In this document: in pieces, positions 1-9,917 of the stretch
Numbering within the stretch: position 1 is the first letter of the stretch
Layout: every line of letters starts with the position of its first letter
Assembly: GCF_001642795.1 (NCBI RefSeq)
Contig: NZ_LKEH01000019.1
Location: 109,341-156,551 of the forward strand
Length of the DNA: 47,211 nucleotides
Direction: 5' to 3'
DNA from: Pseudomonas viridiflava
GTDB taxonomy: Bacteria > Pseudomonadota > Gammaproteobacteria > Pseudomonadales > Pseudomonadaceae
The notes under the pieces: generated by a model
Told to the model about the DNA's origin: nothing
Seen by the model: the letters and a program-made list of their open reading frames with translations, nothing else
Database searches by the model: none
Translations under genes and position numbers: made by a program

Positions 1-105
1 ATGCATGCCCGCGCGGAGCGATGGGCACGATCAGTGTTGAGGCTGACTTGTGTCTAACGATGAGCGCTCTGCGTGGTAACGCCGCTCAGGACGCTCCGCG
101 TCCGG
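1..105. repeat. REP-like repeat pair, head to head
   Basis: Two copies of a dispersed GC-rich repeat lie in opposite orientations. Positions 1-33, read on the minus strand, give TGATCGTGCCCA followed by a CGCTCCGCG hairpin. Positions 57-105 on the plus strand give a degenerate first hairpin, then GGACGCTCCGCGTCC at 91-105. The same two-hairpin layout recurs near 14.5, 18.7 and 47.0 kb. It is non-coding. The reading frames across it are by-products of GC-rich sequence. Confidence 0.7.
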
Positions 106-113
106 TAGATGCC

Positions 114-470
114 TTACTCCAGATGTTCAGGCTTCAACGGCTCGCCGGACTTGGCGTCCAGCTTGTCGCGGATGTCTTCGAACATGCGGTCGTAGTCCGG
201 ATGTCTGGCGATCGGCAGGGAATCGCTGTGGGGCAGACCATGCTTGAGGGCGATGCGTCCGGCGTCATGGGCGAAGTTGAAAGCCAGATCGCGGGGCAGG
301 TCGAACGCTTCGGAAAAGCTCTTGCCATCGATCTCGCCCTCCATCGTGAAGTGCATGCCGGTTCCTTGCTTGGGATCTTGACTCACTTCGTAACGCAAAT
401 GAACGTCGTAAGCGACCTCCGATGGCTGGAACGCCGCGTGAGTCATGTGCAGATGGCCTGGCTCGAACAT
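114..470 (-). CDS. DUF5064 family protein
   Basis: A 118-residue soluble protein that I recognise as the Pseudomonas DUF5064 family by its opening MFEPGHLH and overall length. It has no signal peptide, membrane segment or cysteine. The sequence is acidic with alternating strand-like stretches, consistent with a small cytoplasmic fold. No biochemical function is known to me for this family. It stands alone between a repeat cluster and a DUF454 gene of the same strand, with 81 bp between them. The family assignment is from recall of sequence pattern, and the function is unknown. Confidence 0.75.
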   Translation of the reverse strand: MFEPGHLHMTHAAFQPSEVAYDVHLRYEVSQDPKQGTGMHFTMEGEIDGKSFSEAFDLPRDLAFNFAHDAGRIALKHGLPHSDSLPIARHPDYDRMFEDIRDKLDAKSGEPLKPEHLE

Positions 471-551
471 GGAGGTTGCCCCATTGAAATTGAGTGTCCA
501 CGTAGGACACTGTTCGCGTCAGGGCGGTTCAGCCGGATGTCGGACCGCTCT

Positions 552-962
552 TCAGCGCGGAGGCGGGCGCTCGGCCTTGACCGGCTCGGGGCGCGACCAT
601 ATCCACAGATTGCCCAGCGCCATCCCGGCGATTGCCAAATACAGCCACCAGACATGAGTCAGCAGGCTCAGCATCATCACCGCGCAGAACAGCATGCTGA
701 CCGTGGCGCTGATCTTGGCGCGCCGGGTGACCAGCCGCCCGTTGCGCCAGTTGTAAAGGATCGGCCCGAACACGCGGTGGTTCTCCAGCCAGGCGTTCAG
801 GCGCGGCGAACTGCGTGTTGCAGCCCAGGCGGCCAGGAGAATGAACTCTGTGGTCGGCAGTCCCGGAATGAAAATCGCGGCAATACCGATGCCCAGGCTG
901 GCATACGCGAGAATGCCAAACAGAAAGCGTGAAAGTCTGGAACCGGGTGGTTTGTACGTCAT
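552..962 (-). CDS. DUF454 (YbaN-type) inner-membrane protein
   Basis: A 136-residue membrane protein of the DUF454/YbaN family. Hydrophobic segments lie near residues 14-38 and 85-125, and the first is followed by the family-typical PGLPTTEFILLAAW stretch. A basic patch (RNGRLVTRRAK) sits in the middle, on the cytoplasmic side by the positive-inside rule. The ATG at 962 gives the usual family length. An in-frame ATG at 1022 would add 20 residues before the membrane segment, and neither start has a strong ribosome-binding site. The role is unknown. It is codirectional with gapA but separated from it by a repeat-bearing gap of about 260 bp, so it is probably transcribed separately. Confidence 0.8.
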   Translation of the reverse strand: MTYKPPGSRLSRFLFGILAYASLGIGIAAIFIPGLPTTEFILLAAWAATRSSPRLNAWLENHRVFGPILYNWRNGRLVTRRAKISATVSMLFCAVMMLSLLTHVWWLYLAIAGMALGNLWIWSRPEPVKAERPPPR

Positions 963-1153
963 GGTCTCTACAGGCAGGTTCGAAAAGCCCGGCCAGCTTA
1001 ACAGCACCTGACGCTTTTTCATGCGTGTGCCACTTCGGCTGTCGGCGAGTCGACGCAGGCACGCCCTGGCGTCCGGCCGTCAGGGGCAAGAAACAGGCAT
1101 CGCGCAATCAGAAAACGGGCGTCACTGCCCGGGAAGACGAGCGAGGTATGCGC

Positions 1154-1220
1154 CTTGGCGGTCTTGTCGGAGCGCCAAGAGCTGCGTGCCGATGCAAAGC
1201 ATCGGCGCGATCAGAGTGGA
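1154..1220. repeat. Paired hairpins, degenerate REP-like element
   Basis: Two inverted repeats sit directly downstream of the gapA stop. One is CTTGGCG (1154-1160) with CGCCAAG (1173-1179). The other is GCCGATGC (1188-1195), AAA, GCATCGGC (1199-1206). They are followed by CGATCAG and GGAGG, echoing the flank of the repeat at the window start. There is no T-run on the gapA side, so this is not a classical terminator, but it could protect the 3' end of gapA mRNA. Confidence 0.5.
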
Positions 1221-1224
1221 GGCA

Positions 1225-2226
1225 TTACTCGGCGTTATGCAGCGCCAGACAGTTGTCCAGCATGCGGTTGGAGAACGCCCATTCGTTGTCGTACCAGGAC
1301 AGCACCTTGAGCAGTTTGCCGCTCACTTTGGTGTGGTTGGCGTCGAAGATCGACGACAGCGGGTTGTGGTTGAAGTCGTGGGAGACCAGCGGCAGGGTGT
1401 TGTAACCCAGTACCTTGGAATGCTGGCTGGCTTCTTTCATCAGCGCGTTGACTTCTTCAGCAGTGGTTTCGCGTTTCAGGGTGACGGTCAGATCCACCAG
1501 CGACACGTTGATCACTGGAACCCGCACCGCCATACCGGTCAGCTTGCCTGCCAGTTCCGGCAGTACCAGACCTACGGCCTCGGCAGCACCGGTCTTGCTC
1601 GGGATCATCGACTGCGTGGCCGAGCGCGCGCGGTACGGGTCGGTGTGGTAGACGTCGATCAGGTTCTGGTCATTGGTATAGGCATGAATGGTGGTCATCA
1701 AGCCGCTTTCGATACCCAGTTCACGGTGCAGCACCTGGGCAACCGGCGCCAGGCAGTTGGTGGTGCAGGAAGCGCTGGAGATGATCTGGTGCGACTGACG
1801 CAGCGTGTCGTGGTTCACGCCGTAGACGATGGTCGCATCTGCGCCGCTGGCAGGAGCGGAGATGATGACCTTGCGCGCACCGGCAGTCAGGTGGGCGGAG
1901 GCTTTCTCGCGGCTGGTGAACAGGCCGGTGCACTCGAATACCACATCGATGTTTTGCGACTTCCATGGCAGCTCCGCAGGGTTGCGGATTGCGCTCACGG
2001 CGATACGGTCGCCGTTGACCGTCAGGCTCTCTTTGTCACACTCCACGGTGCCGCTGAACGGGCCGTGTACAGTGTCGAAACGCAGCAGGTGCGCGTTCAT
2101 TTCGCTGTCGCCCAGATCGTTGATGGCGACGACCTGCAGGTCCTGTCGGTAACCTTGGGTATACAGTGCGCGTAGGACGTTGCGGCCGATGCGGCCAAAA
2201 CCGTTGATTGCGATACGAAGAGTCAT
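1225..2226 (-). CDS. gapA: Glyceraldehyde-3-phosphate dehydrogenase, type I
   Basis: A 333-residue cytoplasmic enzyme that oxidises and phosphorylates glyceraldehyde 3-phosphate to 1,3-bisphosphoglycerate with NAD(P). The N-terminal INGFGRIGR nucleotide-binding motif is followed by the catalytic SCTTNC motif (Cys154) and the general-base His181 in [10 protein letters not shown]. Length matches bacterial GapA. The ATG at 2226 is preceded by AAGGA, whereas an in-frame ATG at 2241 overlaps that Shine-Dalgarno sequence and is less likely. The gene is divergent from edd across a gap with two HexR operators, which fits the pseudomonad pattern where this gap gene belongs to the glucose regulon. An AACAACAA stretch upstream of the ribosome-binding site (2246-2253, minus) could be a Crc/Hfq target. 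Confidence 0.97.
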   Translation of the reverse strand: MTLRIAINGFGRIGRNVLRALYTQGYRQDLQVVAINDLGDSEMNAHLLRFDTVHGPFSGTVECDKESLTVNGDRIAVSAIRNPAELPWKSQNIDVVFECTGLFTSREKASAHLTAGARKVIISAPASGADATIVYGVNHDTLRQSHQIISSASCTTNCLAPVAQVLHRELGIESGLMTTIHAYTNDQNLIDVYHTDPYRARSATQSMIPSKTGAAEAVGLVLPELAGKLTGMAVRVPVINVSLVDLTVTLKRETTAEEVNALMKEASQHSKVLGYNTLPLVSHDFNHNPLSSIFDANHTKVSGKLLKVLSWYDNEWAFSNRMLDNCLALHNAE

Positions 2227-2248
2227 ACAGCCGTCCTTCATAAATTTG

Positions 2249-2263
2249 TTGTTGGAATTACAA
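2249..2263. promoter_or_regulatory. HexR operator (gapA side)
   Basis: The sequence TTGT-TGGAATT-ACAA is a perfect match to the published HexR consensus TTGT-N7/8-ACAA. It lies 23 bp upstream of the gapA start codon. HexR is encoded in this window. In pseudomonads it represses such promoters until 2-keto-3-deoxy-6-phosphogluconate binds it. Confidence 0.85.
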
Positions 2264-2310
2264 GATTATTCTCATAGAAATAGAAAACAAGCCTTTTTAG
2301 TGGCAATATT

Positions 2311-2325
2311 TTGTTTTATCTACAA
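2311..2325. promoter_or_regulatory. HexR operator (edd side)
   Basis: The sequence TTGT-TTTATCT-ACAA is a second perfect TTGT-N7-ACAA site. It is 62 bp from the first operator and about 120 bp upstream of the edd ATG. Two sites in one divergent region suggest that gapA and edd have separately controlled promoters responding to the same repressor. Confidence 0.85.
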
Positions 2326-2445
2326 CTACAAGCCTGAAAGGCATGCCCCATTGATCGAAACCAGGCCTTTGCGCGACAGCATTCGGCCCCGATCATCGGA
2401 ACCGTCTTTACGGGTGACCATAGACGTTAGCCTGGAGTTCATCAC

Positions 2446-4272
2446 ATGCATCCCCGCATTCTTGAAGTAACCGAGCGGCTGATCGCTCGCAGTCGTGATA
2501 CCCGCGAGCGCTATCTTCAATTGATCCGCGGCGCAGCCAGCGAAGGCCCGATGCGCGGCAAACTCCAATGCGCCAACTTTGCTCACGGTGTCGCGGCGTG
2601 CGGTCCGGAAGACAAGCAGAGCCTGCGGATGATGAACGCCGCCAACATCGCCATCGTCTCCTCCTACAACGAAATGCTCTCCGCGCATCAGCCCTACGAA
2701 CACTTCCCTAACCAGATCAAACAGGCTTTACGTGACATTGGTTCGGTCGGTCAGTTTGCCGGTGGTGTGCCGGCGATGTGCGATGGCGTGACCCAGGGCG
2801 AGCCGGGCATGGAACTGGCGATTGCCAGCCGTGAAGTGATCGCGATGTCCACGGCCGTGGCGCTGTCGCACAACATGTTCGATGGCGCGCTGATGCTGGG
2901 CATCTGCGACAAGATCGTGCCGGGCCTGATGATGGGCGCACTGCGTTTCGGTCATCTGCCGACCATTTTCGTGCCGGGCGGGCCGATGGTGTCCGGCATT
3001 TCCAACAAGCAGAAAGCCGACGTTCGCCAGCGCTATGCCGAAGGCAAGGCGACCCGCGAAGAGCTGCTGGACTCGGAGATGAAGTCCTACCACAGCCCCG
3101 GCACCTGCACGTTCTACGGCACTGCCAATACCAACCAACTGGTGATGGAAGTGATGGGCATGCACTTGCCTGGCGCCTCGTTCGTCAACCCGTACACCCC
3201 GCTGCGTGACGCGCTGACCACCGAGGCTGCGCATCAGGTCACCCGCCTGACCAAGCAGAGCGGCAGCTTCATGCCGATCGGCGAAATCGTCGACGAGCGC
3301 TCGCTGGTCAACTCCATCGTGGCCCTTCATGCCACGGGCGGCTCGACCAACCACACCCTGCACATGCCCGCCATCGCGATGGCCGCCGGTATCAAACTGA
3401 CCTGGCAGGACATGGCCGACCTGTCGGAAGTCGTGCCGACTCTCAGTCACGTCTATCCGAACGGCAAGGCCGACATCAACCACTTCCAGGCAGCGGGCGG
3501 CATGTCGTTCCTGATCCGCGAACTGCTGGCGGCAGGCCTGTTGCACGAAAACGTCAATACCGTGGCCGGTTATGGCCTGAGCCGCTACACCAAGGAGCCG
3601 TTTCTGGAAGACGGCAAGCTGGTCTGGCGTGAAGGCCCGCTGGAAAGTCTGGACGAGAACATCCTGCGTCCGGTGTCCCGTCCGTTTTCTGCGGAAGGTG
3701 GTCTGCGCGTCATGGAGGGCAACCTCGGCCGTGGTGTGATGAAGGTGTCCGCCGTGGCCCTTGAGCACCAGATCGTCGAAGCACCCGCCAAGGTGTTTCA
3801 GGATCAGCAGGAACTGGCCGACGCCTTCAAGGCCGGTGAGCTGGAGTGTGACTTCGTTGCAGTCATGCGCTTCCAGGGGCCGCGCTCCAATGGCATGCCC
3901 GAACTGCACAAGATGACGCCGTTCCTCGGCGTGCTGCAGGACCGTGGCTTCAAGGTTGCGCTGGTAACCGATGGACGGATGTCCGGCGCTTCGGGCAAGA
4001 TCCCGGCGGCCATTCACGTTTGCCCGGAAGCTTACGTGGGCGGTCCTCTTGCGCTTGTGCAAGAGGGTGACGTGATTCGCGTCGACGGCGTGAAAGGAAC
4101 GTTGCAAGTTCTGGTCGAAGCGTCAGAATTGGCCGCCAGAGAACCCGCCACCTGCCAGATCGACAACAGCGTCGGCTGCGGTCGGGAGCTGTTTGGATTC
4201 ATGCGCATGGCCTTCAGCTCCGCAGAGCAGGGCGCTTGCGCCTTTACCTCTAGTCTGGAGACGCTTAAGTGA
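2446..4272 (+). CDS. edd: 6-phosphogluconate dehydratase
   Basis: A 608-residue enzyme that dehydrates 6-phosphogluconate to 2-keto-3-deoxy-6-phosphogluconate (KDPG), the first committed Entner-Doudoroff step. It belongs to the IlvD/Edd family. The iron-sulfur ligands sit at Cys154 (GICDK) and Cys221 ([11 protein letters not shown]), at the positions of the E. coli enzyme, and a [10 protein letters not shown] motif lies near residue 512. Length is standard. The ATG at 2446 follows CTGGAG at good spacing. The stop overlaps the glk start by 4 bp, so the two are translationally coupled. The HexR operator upstream implies induction by KDPG, the product of this enzyme. Confidence 0.98.
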   Translation: MHPRILEVTERLIARSRDTRERYLQLIRGAASEGPMRGKLQCANFAHGVAACGPEDKQSLRMMNAANIAIVSSYNEMLSAHQPYEHFPNQIKQALRDIGSVGQFAGGVPAMCDGVTQGEPGMELAIASREVIAMSTAVALSHNMFDGALMLGICDKIVPGLMMGALRFGHLPTIFVPGGPMVSGISNKQKADVRQRYAEGKATREELLDSEMKSYHSPGTCTFYGTANTNQLVMEVMGMHLPGASFVNPYTPLRDALTTEAAHQVTRLTKQSGSFMPIGEIVDERSLVNSIVALHATGGSTNHTLHMPAIAMAAGIKLTWQDMADLSEVVPTLSHVYPNGKADINHFQAAGGMSFLIRELLAAGLLHENVNTVAGYGLSRYTKEPFLEDGKLVWREGPLESLDENILRPVSRPFSAEGGLRVMEGNLGRGVMKVSAVALEHQIVEAPAKVFQDQQELADAFKAGELECDFVAVMRFQGPRSNGMPELHKMTPFLGVLQDRGFKVALVTDGRMSGASGKIPAAIHVCPEAYVGGPLALVQEGDVIRVDGVKGTLQVLVEASELAAREPATCQIDNSVGCGRELFGFMRMAFSSAEQGACAFTSSLETLK

Positions 4273-5234
4273 AGTTGGCCCTGGTCGGTGATATAGGCGG
4301 TACCAATGCTCGTTTTGCCATCTGGGAAGACGACACGCTGCATTCTGTCCGCGTATTCCCGACCATCGACTACATCGGTCCGGAAAAAGCCATCGAGGTC
4401 TACCTGCAGGACCTCGAGCTCAAGCGTGGCGATATCGGTTACGTCTGTCTGGCGGTTGCCGGACCCGTGGATGGCGATCTGTTCCAGTTCACCAACAGTC
4501 ATTGGGAGCTGAGCCGCAAGGCGTTCTGCGAAGACCTGAAAGTCGACCACCTGCTGCTGATCAATGACTTCACCGCCATGGCGCTGGGCATGACCCGGCT
4601 CAAGGACGACGAGTACCTGACGGTCTGTCATGGTGTCGGCAAGCCGGATCGTCCACGCGCCGTGGTCGGACCGGGCACCGGGCTGGGTGTCGGCACGCTG
4701 ATCAAGGAAAGTGACACGCGCTGGCTGGCGTTGCCGGGCGAGGGTGGTCATGTCGACCTGCCGATCGGGACGGCACGTGAAGCGCTGCTGTGGACGCGGC
4801 TGATGGCCGAGCACGAGCATGTCAGCGCGGAAGTGGTGCTCAGCGGTGCAGGCCTGTTGCTGCTCTATCAGGTCAGTTGCGCGCTGGATGACATCGAGCC
4901 TGAGCTCAAGTCACCGGCTGCCATTACCACAGCAGCGCTTGCAGGCGACCCGGTGGCTGCGGCTGTACTGGACCAGTTCTGTGTGTTTCTGGGCCGCGTG
5001 GTCGGCAATCAGGTGCTGACGGTGGGCGGCCTGGGCGGTGTCTACATCGCTGGCGGCGTGGTGCCACGCTTTACCGACTTTTTCATGAACAGCGGCTTCA
5101 AGCGCGCACTCGCTGAAAAGGGCGTGATGAGCGATTATTTCAAGGGGTTGCCAGTCTGGCTGGTTACCGCTGAATATCCCGGCCTGATGGGCGCGGGGGT
5201 TGCGCTGCAACAGGCCTTCGGTTCAGACATCTGA
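4269..5234 (+). CDS. glk: Glucokinase
   Basis: A 321-residue ATP-dependent glucokinase of the E. coli Glk type, phosphorylating internal glucose to glucose 6-phosphate. The phosphate-binding loop [13 protein letters not shown] is at residues 7-19, a second nucleotide motif [13 protein letters not shown] is near residues 137-149, and the [11 protein letters not shown] segment carries the catalytic aspartate. The GTG start overlaps the edd stop by 4 bp, so it is in the edd operon. The product feeds Zwf in the same window. It makes glucose taken up by GtsABCD available to the Entner-Doudoroff route without periplasmic oxidation. Confidence 0.97.
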   Translation: MKLALVGDIGGTNARFAIWEDDTLHSVRVFPTIDYIGPEKAIEVYLQDLELKRGDIGYVCLAVAGPVDGDLFQFTNSHWELSRKAFCEDLKVDHLLLINDFTAMALGMTRLKDDEYLTVCHGVGKPDRPRAVVGPGTGLGVGTLIKESDTRWLALPGEGGHVDLPIGTAREALLWTRLMAEHEHVSAEVVLSGAGLLLLYQVSCALDDIEPELKSPAAITTAALAGDPVAAAVLDQFCVFLGRVVGNQVLTVGGLGGVYIAGGVVPRFTDFFMNSGFKRALAEKGVMSDYFKGLPVWLVTAEYPGLMGAGVALQQAFGSDI

Positions 5235-5282
5235 GCCGCGTCCCTAACAACAAAAATCAACAGCCAACGAGGACGCCTTCAC

Positions 5283-6020
5283 GTGAGTTCAGTCAGTAAA
5301 TCGATCCTGCTGGTGGATGATGACCAGGAGATTCGGGAGTTGCTGGACACCTACCTGAGCCGTGCCGGTTTTCAGGTTCGCACGGTCGGCGACGGCGCAG
5401 GTTTTCGTCAGGCGTTCAACGAGGCGTCCAGCGACCTGCTGATTCTCGACGTCATGCTGCCCGACGAAGACGGCTTCAGCCTGTGCCGCTGGGTGCGCCA
5501 GCATCCGCGTCAGCCGCATGTGCCGATCATCATGCTCACCGCCAGTTCCGACGAGGCCGACCGGGTCATCGGTCTGGAGCTGGGCGCCGACGATTACCTG
5601 GGCAAGCCGTTCAGCCCGCGCGAACTTCAGGCGCGGATCAAGGCGCTGCTGCGCCGCGCGCAGTTCGGTCAGGAGCGTCCCGGTGGCGACGTTATCCTGT
5701 TCGACGAGTGGCGCCTGGACATGGTCAGTCATCGGTTGTTTCACAACGACGGCGAAGAAGTGATCCTGTCGGGCGCCGACTTCGCCTTGCTCAAGCTGTT
5801 TCTGGATAACCCTCAGCAGATTCTGGACCGCGACACCATTGGCAACGCCACTCGTGGTCGTGAGCTGATGCCGTTGGAGCGCATCGTCGACATGGCGGTC
5901 AGCCGCCTGCGTCAGCGGCTGCGTGACACAGGCAAGTCGCCGCGCCTGATCCGGACCGTGCGCGGCAGCGGATATCTGCTGGCCGCCAACGTCAACGCAC
6001 AAGCAGGCAGCGGTTATTAA
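5283..6020 (+). CDS. gltR2: OmpR-family response regulator of glucose uptake
   Basis: A 245-residue two-component regulator. The receiver domain covers about residues 6-120 with acidic pocket DDD (12-14), phosphoacceptor Asp56 (LILDVMLPDEDGF), the switch residue in MLTASSDEAD, and a conserved Lys in LGKPFSPREL. A winged-helix DNA-binding domain follows from about residue 140, ending in the RTVRGSGYLL wing. The GTG at 5283 is preceded by GAGGA. The position between glk and the gts glucose transporter, with the kinase next, identifies it as the GltR/GltR-2 regulator, which in pseudomonads controls gtsABCD and oprB. The symbol follows P. putida usage. Confidence 0.9.
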   Translation: MSSVSKSILLVDDDQEIRELLDTYLSRAGFQVRTVGDGAGFRQAFNEASSDLLILDVMLPDEDGFSLCRWVRQHPRQPHVPIIMLTASSDEADRVIGLELGADDYLGKPFSPRELQARIKALLRRAQFGQERPGGDVILFDEWRLDMVSHRLFHNDGEEVILSGADFALLKLFLDNPQQILDRDTIGNATRGRELMPLERIVDMAVSRLRQRLRDTGKSPRLIRTVRGSGYLLAANVNAQAGSGY

Positions 6021-6027
6021 CACGCCG

Positions 6028-7488
6028 GTGGCAGGCCCTAAAAAACGCAGCCTGCCGCTACCGCGTTCGCTGCTCGGGCGAATGCTGCTGTTGACGCTGT
6101 TGGCGGTGTTGATCGCTCAGACGCTGTCCAGCGTGATCTGGTTGTCGCAACTGCGAGCCACCCAGATGGAAGGGCTGGTGACCAGTGCGCGCAGCCTAGC
6201 GTACTCGATGGCGGCCAGCGTCAGTTACTTCCGTTCCCTGCCGCTCGCCTATCGCCCGCTAGTGCTGGATCAGTTGCGCAGCATGGGCGGCACGCGCTTC
6301 GTGGTCTCGCTCAATGATCACCCGCTGGACATGCAGATCCTGCAACCCACGCCGCGCAAACAGGCGGTGCTCGATGTGGTCGGCCAGGTGCTGCGTCAGC
6401 ACTTGGGCAACGATCCCGACATTGCCGTGTGGTTCGTCAAGCCCGATGATCTGAGAATCTTCAACAGCGGGCTCAAGCTCGACGAGTTGCCGCGTTCCTG
6501 GGCGCATTACGCGCTGACCCTGGAGCCGGTCAACCCGCCGGTGCTGGTCACGCAGATCGAAATGGCGCCCGGCGAATGGTTCTACATCGCCTCGTTGCTG
6601 CCCGAGCCTTACACCACCCTCGAAGAGCAGGATCTGCCGATTCAACAGGTCTGGTTCATTGGTTTGACCAGCGCGTTTCTGCTGCTGTTCATTGGCCTGC
6701 TGGTGCATTGGCAAAGCAGGCCGCTCAAACGCTTGGCGCGTGCTGCGCGGGACATGTCACTGGGTGCGGATGTCGAGCCGGTGGTGGAGGGTGGCGGCAG
6801 TGAAGTGGTTGAAGTGAGCCGTGCCTTCAATGCCATGCGCACCCGGATCAGTCGCTACCTGACCGAGCGCGGCCAATTGTTCAGCGCCATTTCCCACGAC
6901 CTGCGCACACCGATTACTCGCCTGCGGCTGCGTGTCGAGCTGCTTGAAGACGAGCAGATGCAATACAAGTTCGGACGCGATCTCGACGAACTGGAGCTGC
7001 TGGTGAAGGGCGCGCTGCAGTGCGTCAAGGACACCGATATCCATGAAAACATCGAGCAGGTGGACCTCAACGTGCTGCTCGACTGTCTCGTCGAGCCCTA
7101 TCTGCGTCCTGACGGAGAAGGGCGTGTCACTCAGACCGGCGCAGCCCTGTCCTGCTATCCCGGCAAGCCGCTGGCCCTCAGGCGCTGCATCGGCAATCTG
7201 ATCGACAACGCCCTCAAGTACGGCGACCGGGCGCACCTCAAGGTCGAGGACAACGCGCTGGCCTTCGTGCTGCATGTCGATGACGAGGGGCCGGGTGTGC
7301 CTGAACAGAGGCTAGAGCATGTCTTCGAGCCGCATTTCCGTCTGGCAGGTGGCAATCAGCAAGGCTACGGCCTGGGGCTGGGCATCGCGCGCAATATCGC
7401 CCATAGCCATGGCGGGGAGGTGAGCCTGCAGAATCTTCGCGAAGGCGGGCTGCGCGTCACGCTGTACCTGCCGCGGACATCAGAGTGA
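6028..7488 (+). CDS. gtrS: Sensor histidine kinase partner of GltR
   Basis: A 486-residue inner-membrane kinase. Transmembrane segments are near residues 17-38 and 206-228, enclosing a periplasmic sensor domain of about 165 residues. A HAMP linker, the H-box (FSAISHDLRTP, His290), an N-box (NLIDNALKYG) and G-boxes (DEGPGVP, GYGLGLGIA) follow. It starts with GTG 7 bp after the regulator gene and has a weak ribosome-binding site, so it is probably translated by coupling. In P. aeruginosa the equivalent GtrS is reported to sense 2-ketogluconate and 6-phosphogluconate. The ligand here is inferred from synteny only. The symbol gltS is also used for this gene. Confidence 0.9.
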   Translation: MAGPKKRSLPLPRSLLGRMLLLTLLAVLIAQTLSSVIWLSQLRATQMEGLVTSARSLAYSMAASVSYFRSLPLAYRPLVLDQLRSMGGTRFVVSLNDHPLDMQILQPTPRKQAVLDVVGQVLRQHLGNDPDIAVWFVKPDDLRIFNSGLKLDELPRSWAHYALTLEPVNPPVLVTQIEMAPGEWFYIASLLPEPYTTLEEQDLPIQQVWFIGLTSAFLLLFIGLLVHWQSRPLKRLARAARDMSLGADVEPVVEGGGSEVVEVSRAFNAMRTRISRYLTERGQLFSAISHDLRTPITRLRLRVELLEDEQMQYKFGRDLDELELLVKGALQCVKDTDIHENIEQVDLNVLLDCLVEPYLRPDGEGRVTQTGAALSCYPGKPLALRRCIGNLIDNALKYGDRAHLKVEDNALAFVLHVDDEGPGVPEQRLEHVFEPHFRLAGGNQQGYGLGLGIARNIAHSHGGEVSLQNLREGGLRVTLYLPRTSE

Positions 7489-7595
7489 TATCGAATGTAA
7501 CCATCCGGTGACATTCGCGCATCCCTTCGTTACCGTCCTCGCGATTCGCTTGGTTAGACTCCCACGAAGCGCAAGCACCAGACTTGCTCATGCAT

Positions 7596-7606
7596 AACAA
7601 CAAGAA
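7596..7606 (+). promoter_or_regulatory. Candidate Crc/Hfq CA motif before gtsA
   Basis: AACAACAAGAA matches the AAnAAnAA catabolite-activity pattern bound by Hfq with Crc in pseudomonads. It immediately precedes the AAAGG ribosome-binding site of gtsA, the place where such binding blocks translation. Control of glucose transport by Crc is established in Pseudomonas; use of this exact site is inferred. Confidence 0.6.
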
Positions 7607-7617
7607 AGGTCAATTCG

Positions 7618-8904
7618 ATGAATTCAATGTCACGCCTCGCCGTTGTCATCTCCCTCGCCTCCCTGTTCCCGCTGAGCGCCCATGCTGCTGATGCCAAAGG
7701 CACTGTAGAAGTCGTGCACTGGTGGACCTCGGGTGGCGAAAAAGCTGCGGTCGATGTCCTGAAAGCGCAAGTTGAAAAAGACGGCTTCACCTGGAAAGAC
7801 GGCGCCGTGGCCGGTGGTGGTGGTTCCACTGCCATGACCGTGCTCAAAAGCCGCGCCGTTGCCGGCAACCCGCCTGGCGTTGCCCAGATCAAAGGCCCGG
7901 ACATTCAGGAATGGGCGTCCACCGGCCTGCTCGACACCGACGCGCTGAAAGACGTCGCCAAGGCTGAAAAGTGGGACTCGCTGCTGGACAAGAAAGTCTC
8001 CGATACCGTGAAGTACGACGGTGATTACGTCGCGGTGCCGGTGAACATTCACCGCGTCAACTGGCTGTGGATCAACCCTGAGGTCTTCAAGAAAGCCGGT
8101 ATCGAAAAAGCGCCGACTACCCTCGAAGAATTCTACGCCGCTGGCGACAAGCTGAAGAAAGCCGGTTTCATTGCGCTGGCTCACGGCGGTCAGCCATGGC
8201 AGGACAGCACCGTGTTCGAAGCGGTCGTGATGTCGGTCATGGGTGCAGACGGTTACAAGAAAGCCTTGGTTGATCTCGACAAGGATGCACTGACCGGCGA
8301 AGGCATGGTCAAGTCGCTCACCGAACTCAAGAAAGTCGCGACCTACATGGACGCCGACGGCAAGGGTCAGGACTGGAACCTGGAAGCGGCCAAGGTCATC
8401 AACGGCAAGGCCGGTATGCAGATCATGGGTGACTGGGCCAAGAGTGAATGGACCGCCGCCAAGAAAGTCGCGGGCAAGGATTACCAGTGCGTAGCCTTCC
8501 CGGGCACCGACAAGGCGTTCACCTACAACATCGACTCGCTGGCAGTGTTCAAGCAGAAGGACAAGGGCACGACCGCTGCCCAGCAGGATCTGGCCAAGGT
8601 TGCGATGGGTGAGGACTTCCAGAAGGTCTTCAGCATCAACAAGGGCTCGATTCCGGTTCGCGAAGACATGCTGAACGACATGGCCAAATACGGCTTCGAT
8701 TCCTGCGCGCAAACCGCAGCCAAGGACTTCCTGGCGGATTCGAAAACCGGCGGTCTGCAACCGAGCATGGCGCACAACATGGCCACCTCGCTGGCAGTCC
8801 AAGGCGCGTTCTTTGATGTGATCACCAATTACATCAACAACCCGTCAGCCGATCCGGCCGCGACCGCCAAGCAATTGGCCACCGCCGTCAAGTCAGCCCA
8901 GTAA
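7618..8904 (+). CDS. gtsA: Glucose/mannose ABC transporter, periplasmic binding protein
   Basis: A 428-residue family-1 solute-binding protein. A signal peptide with a cut after AHA (residue 23) exports it to the periplasm. The mature N-terminus carries the [11 protein letters not shown] strand typical of sugar-binding members, and a Cys pair lies at the positions usual for glucose-binding homologs. It hands glucose to GtsBC. It is the first gene of gtsABCD, preceded by AAAGG and a Crc-type motif and located right after its likely regulators GltR and GtrS. A strong hairpin follows the stop, which should favour excess binding protein over the membrane subunits. Confidence 0.95.
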   Translation: MNSMSRLAVVISLASLFPLSAHAADAKGTVEVVHWWTSGGEKAAVDVLKAQVEKDGFTWKDGAVAGGGGSTAMTVLKSRAVAGNPPGVAQIKGPDIQEWASTGLLDTDALKDVAKAEKWDSLLDKKVSDTVKYDGDYVAVPVNIHRVNWLWINPEVFKKAGIEKAPTTLEEFYAAGDKLKKAGFIALAHGGQPWQDSTVFEAVVMSVMGADGYKKALVDLDKDALTGEGMVKSLTELKKVATYMDADGKGQDWNLEAAKVINGKAGMQIMGDWAKSEWTAAKKVAGKDYQCVAFPGTDKAFTYNIDSLAVFKQKDKGTTAAQQDLAKVAMGEDFQKVFSINKGSIPVREDMLNDMAKYGFDSCAQTAAKDFLADSKTGGLQPSMAHNMATSLAVQGAFFDVITNYINNPSADPAATAKQLATAVKSAQ

Positions 8905-8937
8905 TCCGCATAACCTGACGTACCGCTGCAGTCAGCG

Positions 8938-8966
8938 CGGGTGGAATCGGAAACCGATTTCACCCG
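8938..8966 (+). other. Intercistronic hairpin between gtsA and gtsB
   Basis: A 13-bp stem (8938-8950 with 8954-8966, including G-U pairs) and an AAA loop begin 33 nt after the gtsA stop. No T-run follows, so it is not an intrinsic terminator. In malE-malF-type operons such structures stabilise the upstream message and raise binding-protein yield. That role is inferred here. Confidence 0.7.
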
Positions 8967-9008
8967 TGCCTGTGGCCTGAATTCGATACACCGAATGGGA
9001 TACTCCCG

Positions 9009-9917
9009 ATGAGCTCTGTCGCTGTGTTCAGCAAAGCCTCGCCACTGGATACATTGCAACGCTGGCTACCGAAACTGGTGCTGGCGCCAAGCATGTTCAT
9101 CGTGTTGGTTGGTTTCTACGGTTACATCCTTTGGACGTTTGTCCTCTCGTTCACCAACTCGACGTTCCTGCCGTCCTACAAGTGGGTCGGACTGGCGCAA
9201 TACGCGCGCCTGATGGACAACGACCGCTGGTGGGTCGCGAGCAAGAACCTTGCAGTGTTCGGTGGCATGTTCATCGGCATCAGTCTGGTGATCGGTGTCT
9301 TTCTGGCGATCCTGCTGGACCAGCGCATCCGTCGCGAAGGCGCGATCCGCACTATTTATCTGTACCCGATGGCGCTCTCGATGATCGTCACCGGTACGGC
9401 CTGGAAGTGGCTGCTCAACCCGGGCCTGGGCCTGGACAAGATGCTGCGCGACTGGGGCTGGGAAGGCTTCCGCCTGGACTGGCTGATCGATCCTGACCGT
9501 GTGGTGTATTGCCTGGTGATCGCCGCTGTCTGGCAGTCGTCCGGCTTTGTGATGGCACTGTTCCTGGCCGGCCTGCGCGGTGTCGATCAATCGATCATCC
9601 GTGCTGCGCAGATGGATGGCGCGAGCCTGCCGATGATCTACTGGCGCGTGGTGCTGCCAAGCCTGCGTCCGGTGTTCTTCAGTGCGGTGATGATCCTGGC
9701 GCACATCGCGATCAAGAGCTTCGACCTGGTGGCTGCGATGACGGCCGGTGGCCCCGGTTACTCCTCGGACCTGCCCGCCATGTTCATGTATTCCTTCACC
9801 TTCAGCCGTGGCCAGATGGGCATGGGTTCGGCGAGTGCGATTCTGATGCTCGGCGCGATCCTGGCGATTCTGGTGCCGTACCTGTACTCCGAGCTGAGGA
9901 CCAAGCGCAATGACTAG
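9009..9917 (+). CDS. gtsB: Glucose ABC transporter permease, first subunit
   Basis: A 302-residue inner-membrane permease of the MalF/UgpA type. About six hydrophobic helices are visible (near 21-45, 83-105, 115-137, 165-185, 217-240 and 272-292). The EAA loop, which contacts the ATPase, reads AAQMDGASLPMIYWRVVLP. It forms the translocation channel with GtsC and is energised by GtsD. The ATG at 9009 lies about 100 bp after gtsA, beyond the intercistronic hairpin. It overlaps gtsC by 8 bp, so the two permeases are coupled. Confidence 0.95.
   Translation: MSSVAVFSKASPLDTLQRWLPKLVLAPSMFIVLVGFYGYILWTFVLSFTNSTFLPSYKWVGLAQYARLMDNDRWWVASKNLAVFGGMFIGISLVIGVFLAILLDQRIRREGAIRTIYLYPMALSMIVTGTAWKWLLNPGLGLDKMLRDWGWEGFRLDWLIDPDRVVYCLVIAAVWQSSGFVMALFLAGLRGVDQSIIRAAQMDGASLPMIYWRVVLPSLRPVFFSAVMILAHIAIKSFDLVAAMTAGGPGYSSDLPAMFMYSFTFSRGQMGMGSASAILMLGAILAILVPYLYSELRTKRND

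Noticed and set aside
21..932. 303-codon plus-strand frame at the window start
   Set aside because: It begins in a REP-like repeat and is antisense to the DUF5064 and DUF454 genes. The resemblance of its first residues to the frame at the other end only reflects the shared repeat.
5289..6023. Minus-strand 244-codon frame opposite the glucose regulator
   Set aside because: It mirrors the receiver and winged-helix gene exactly and has no independent support.
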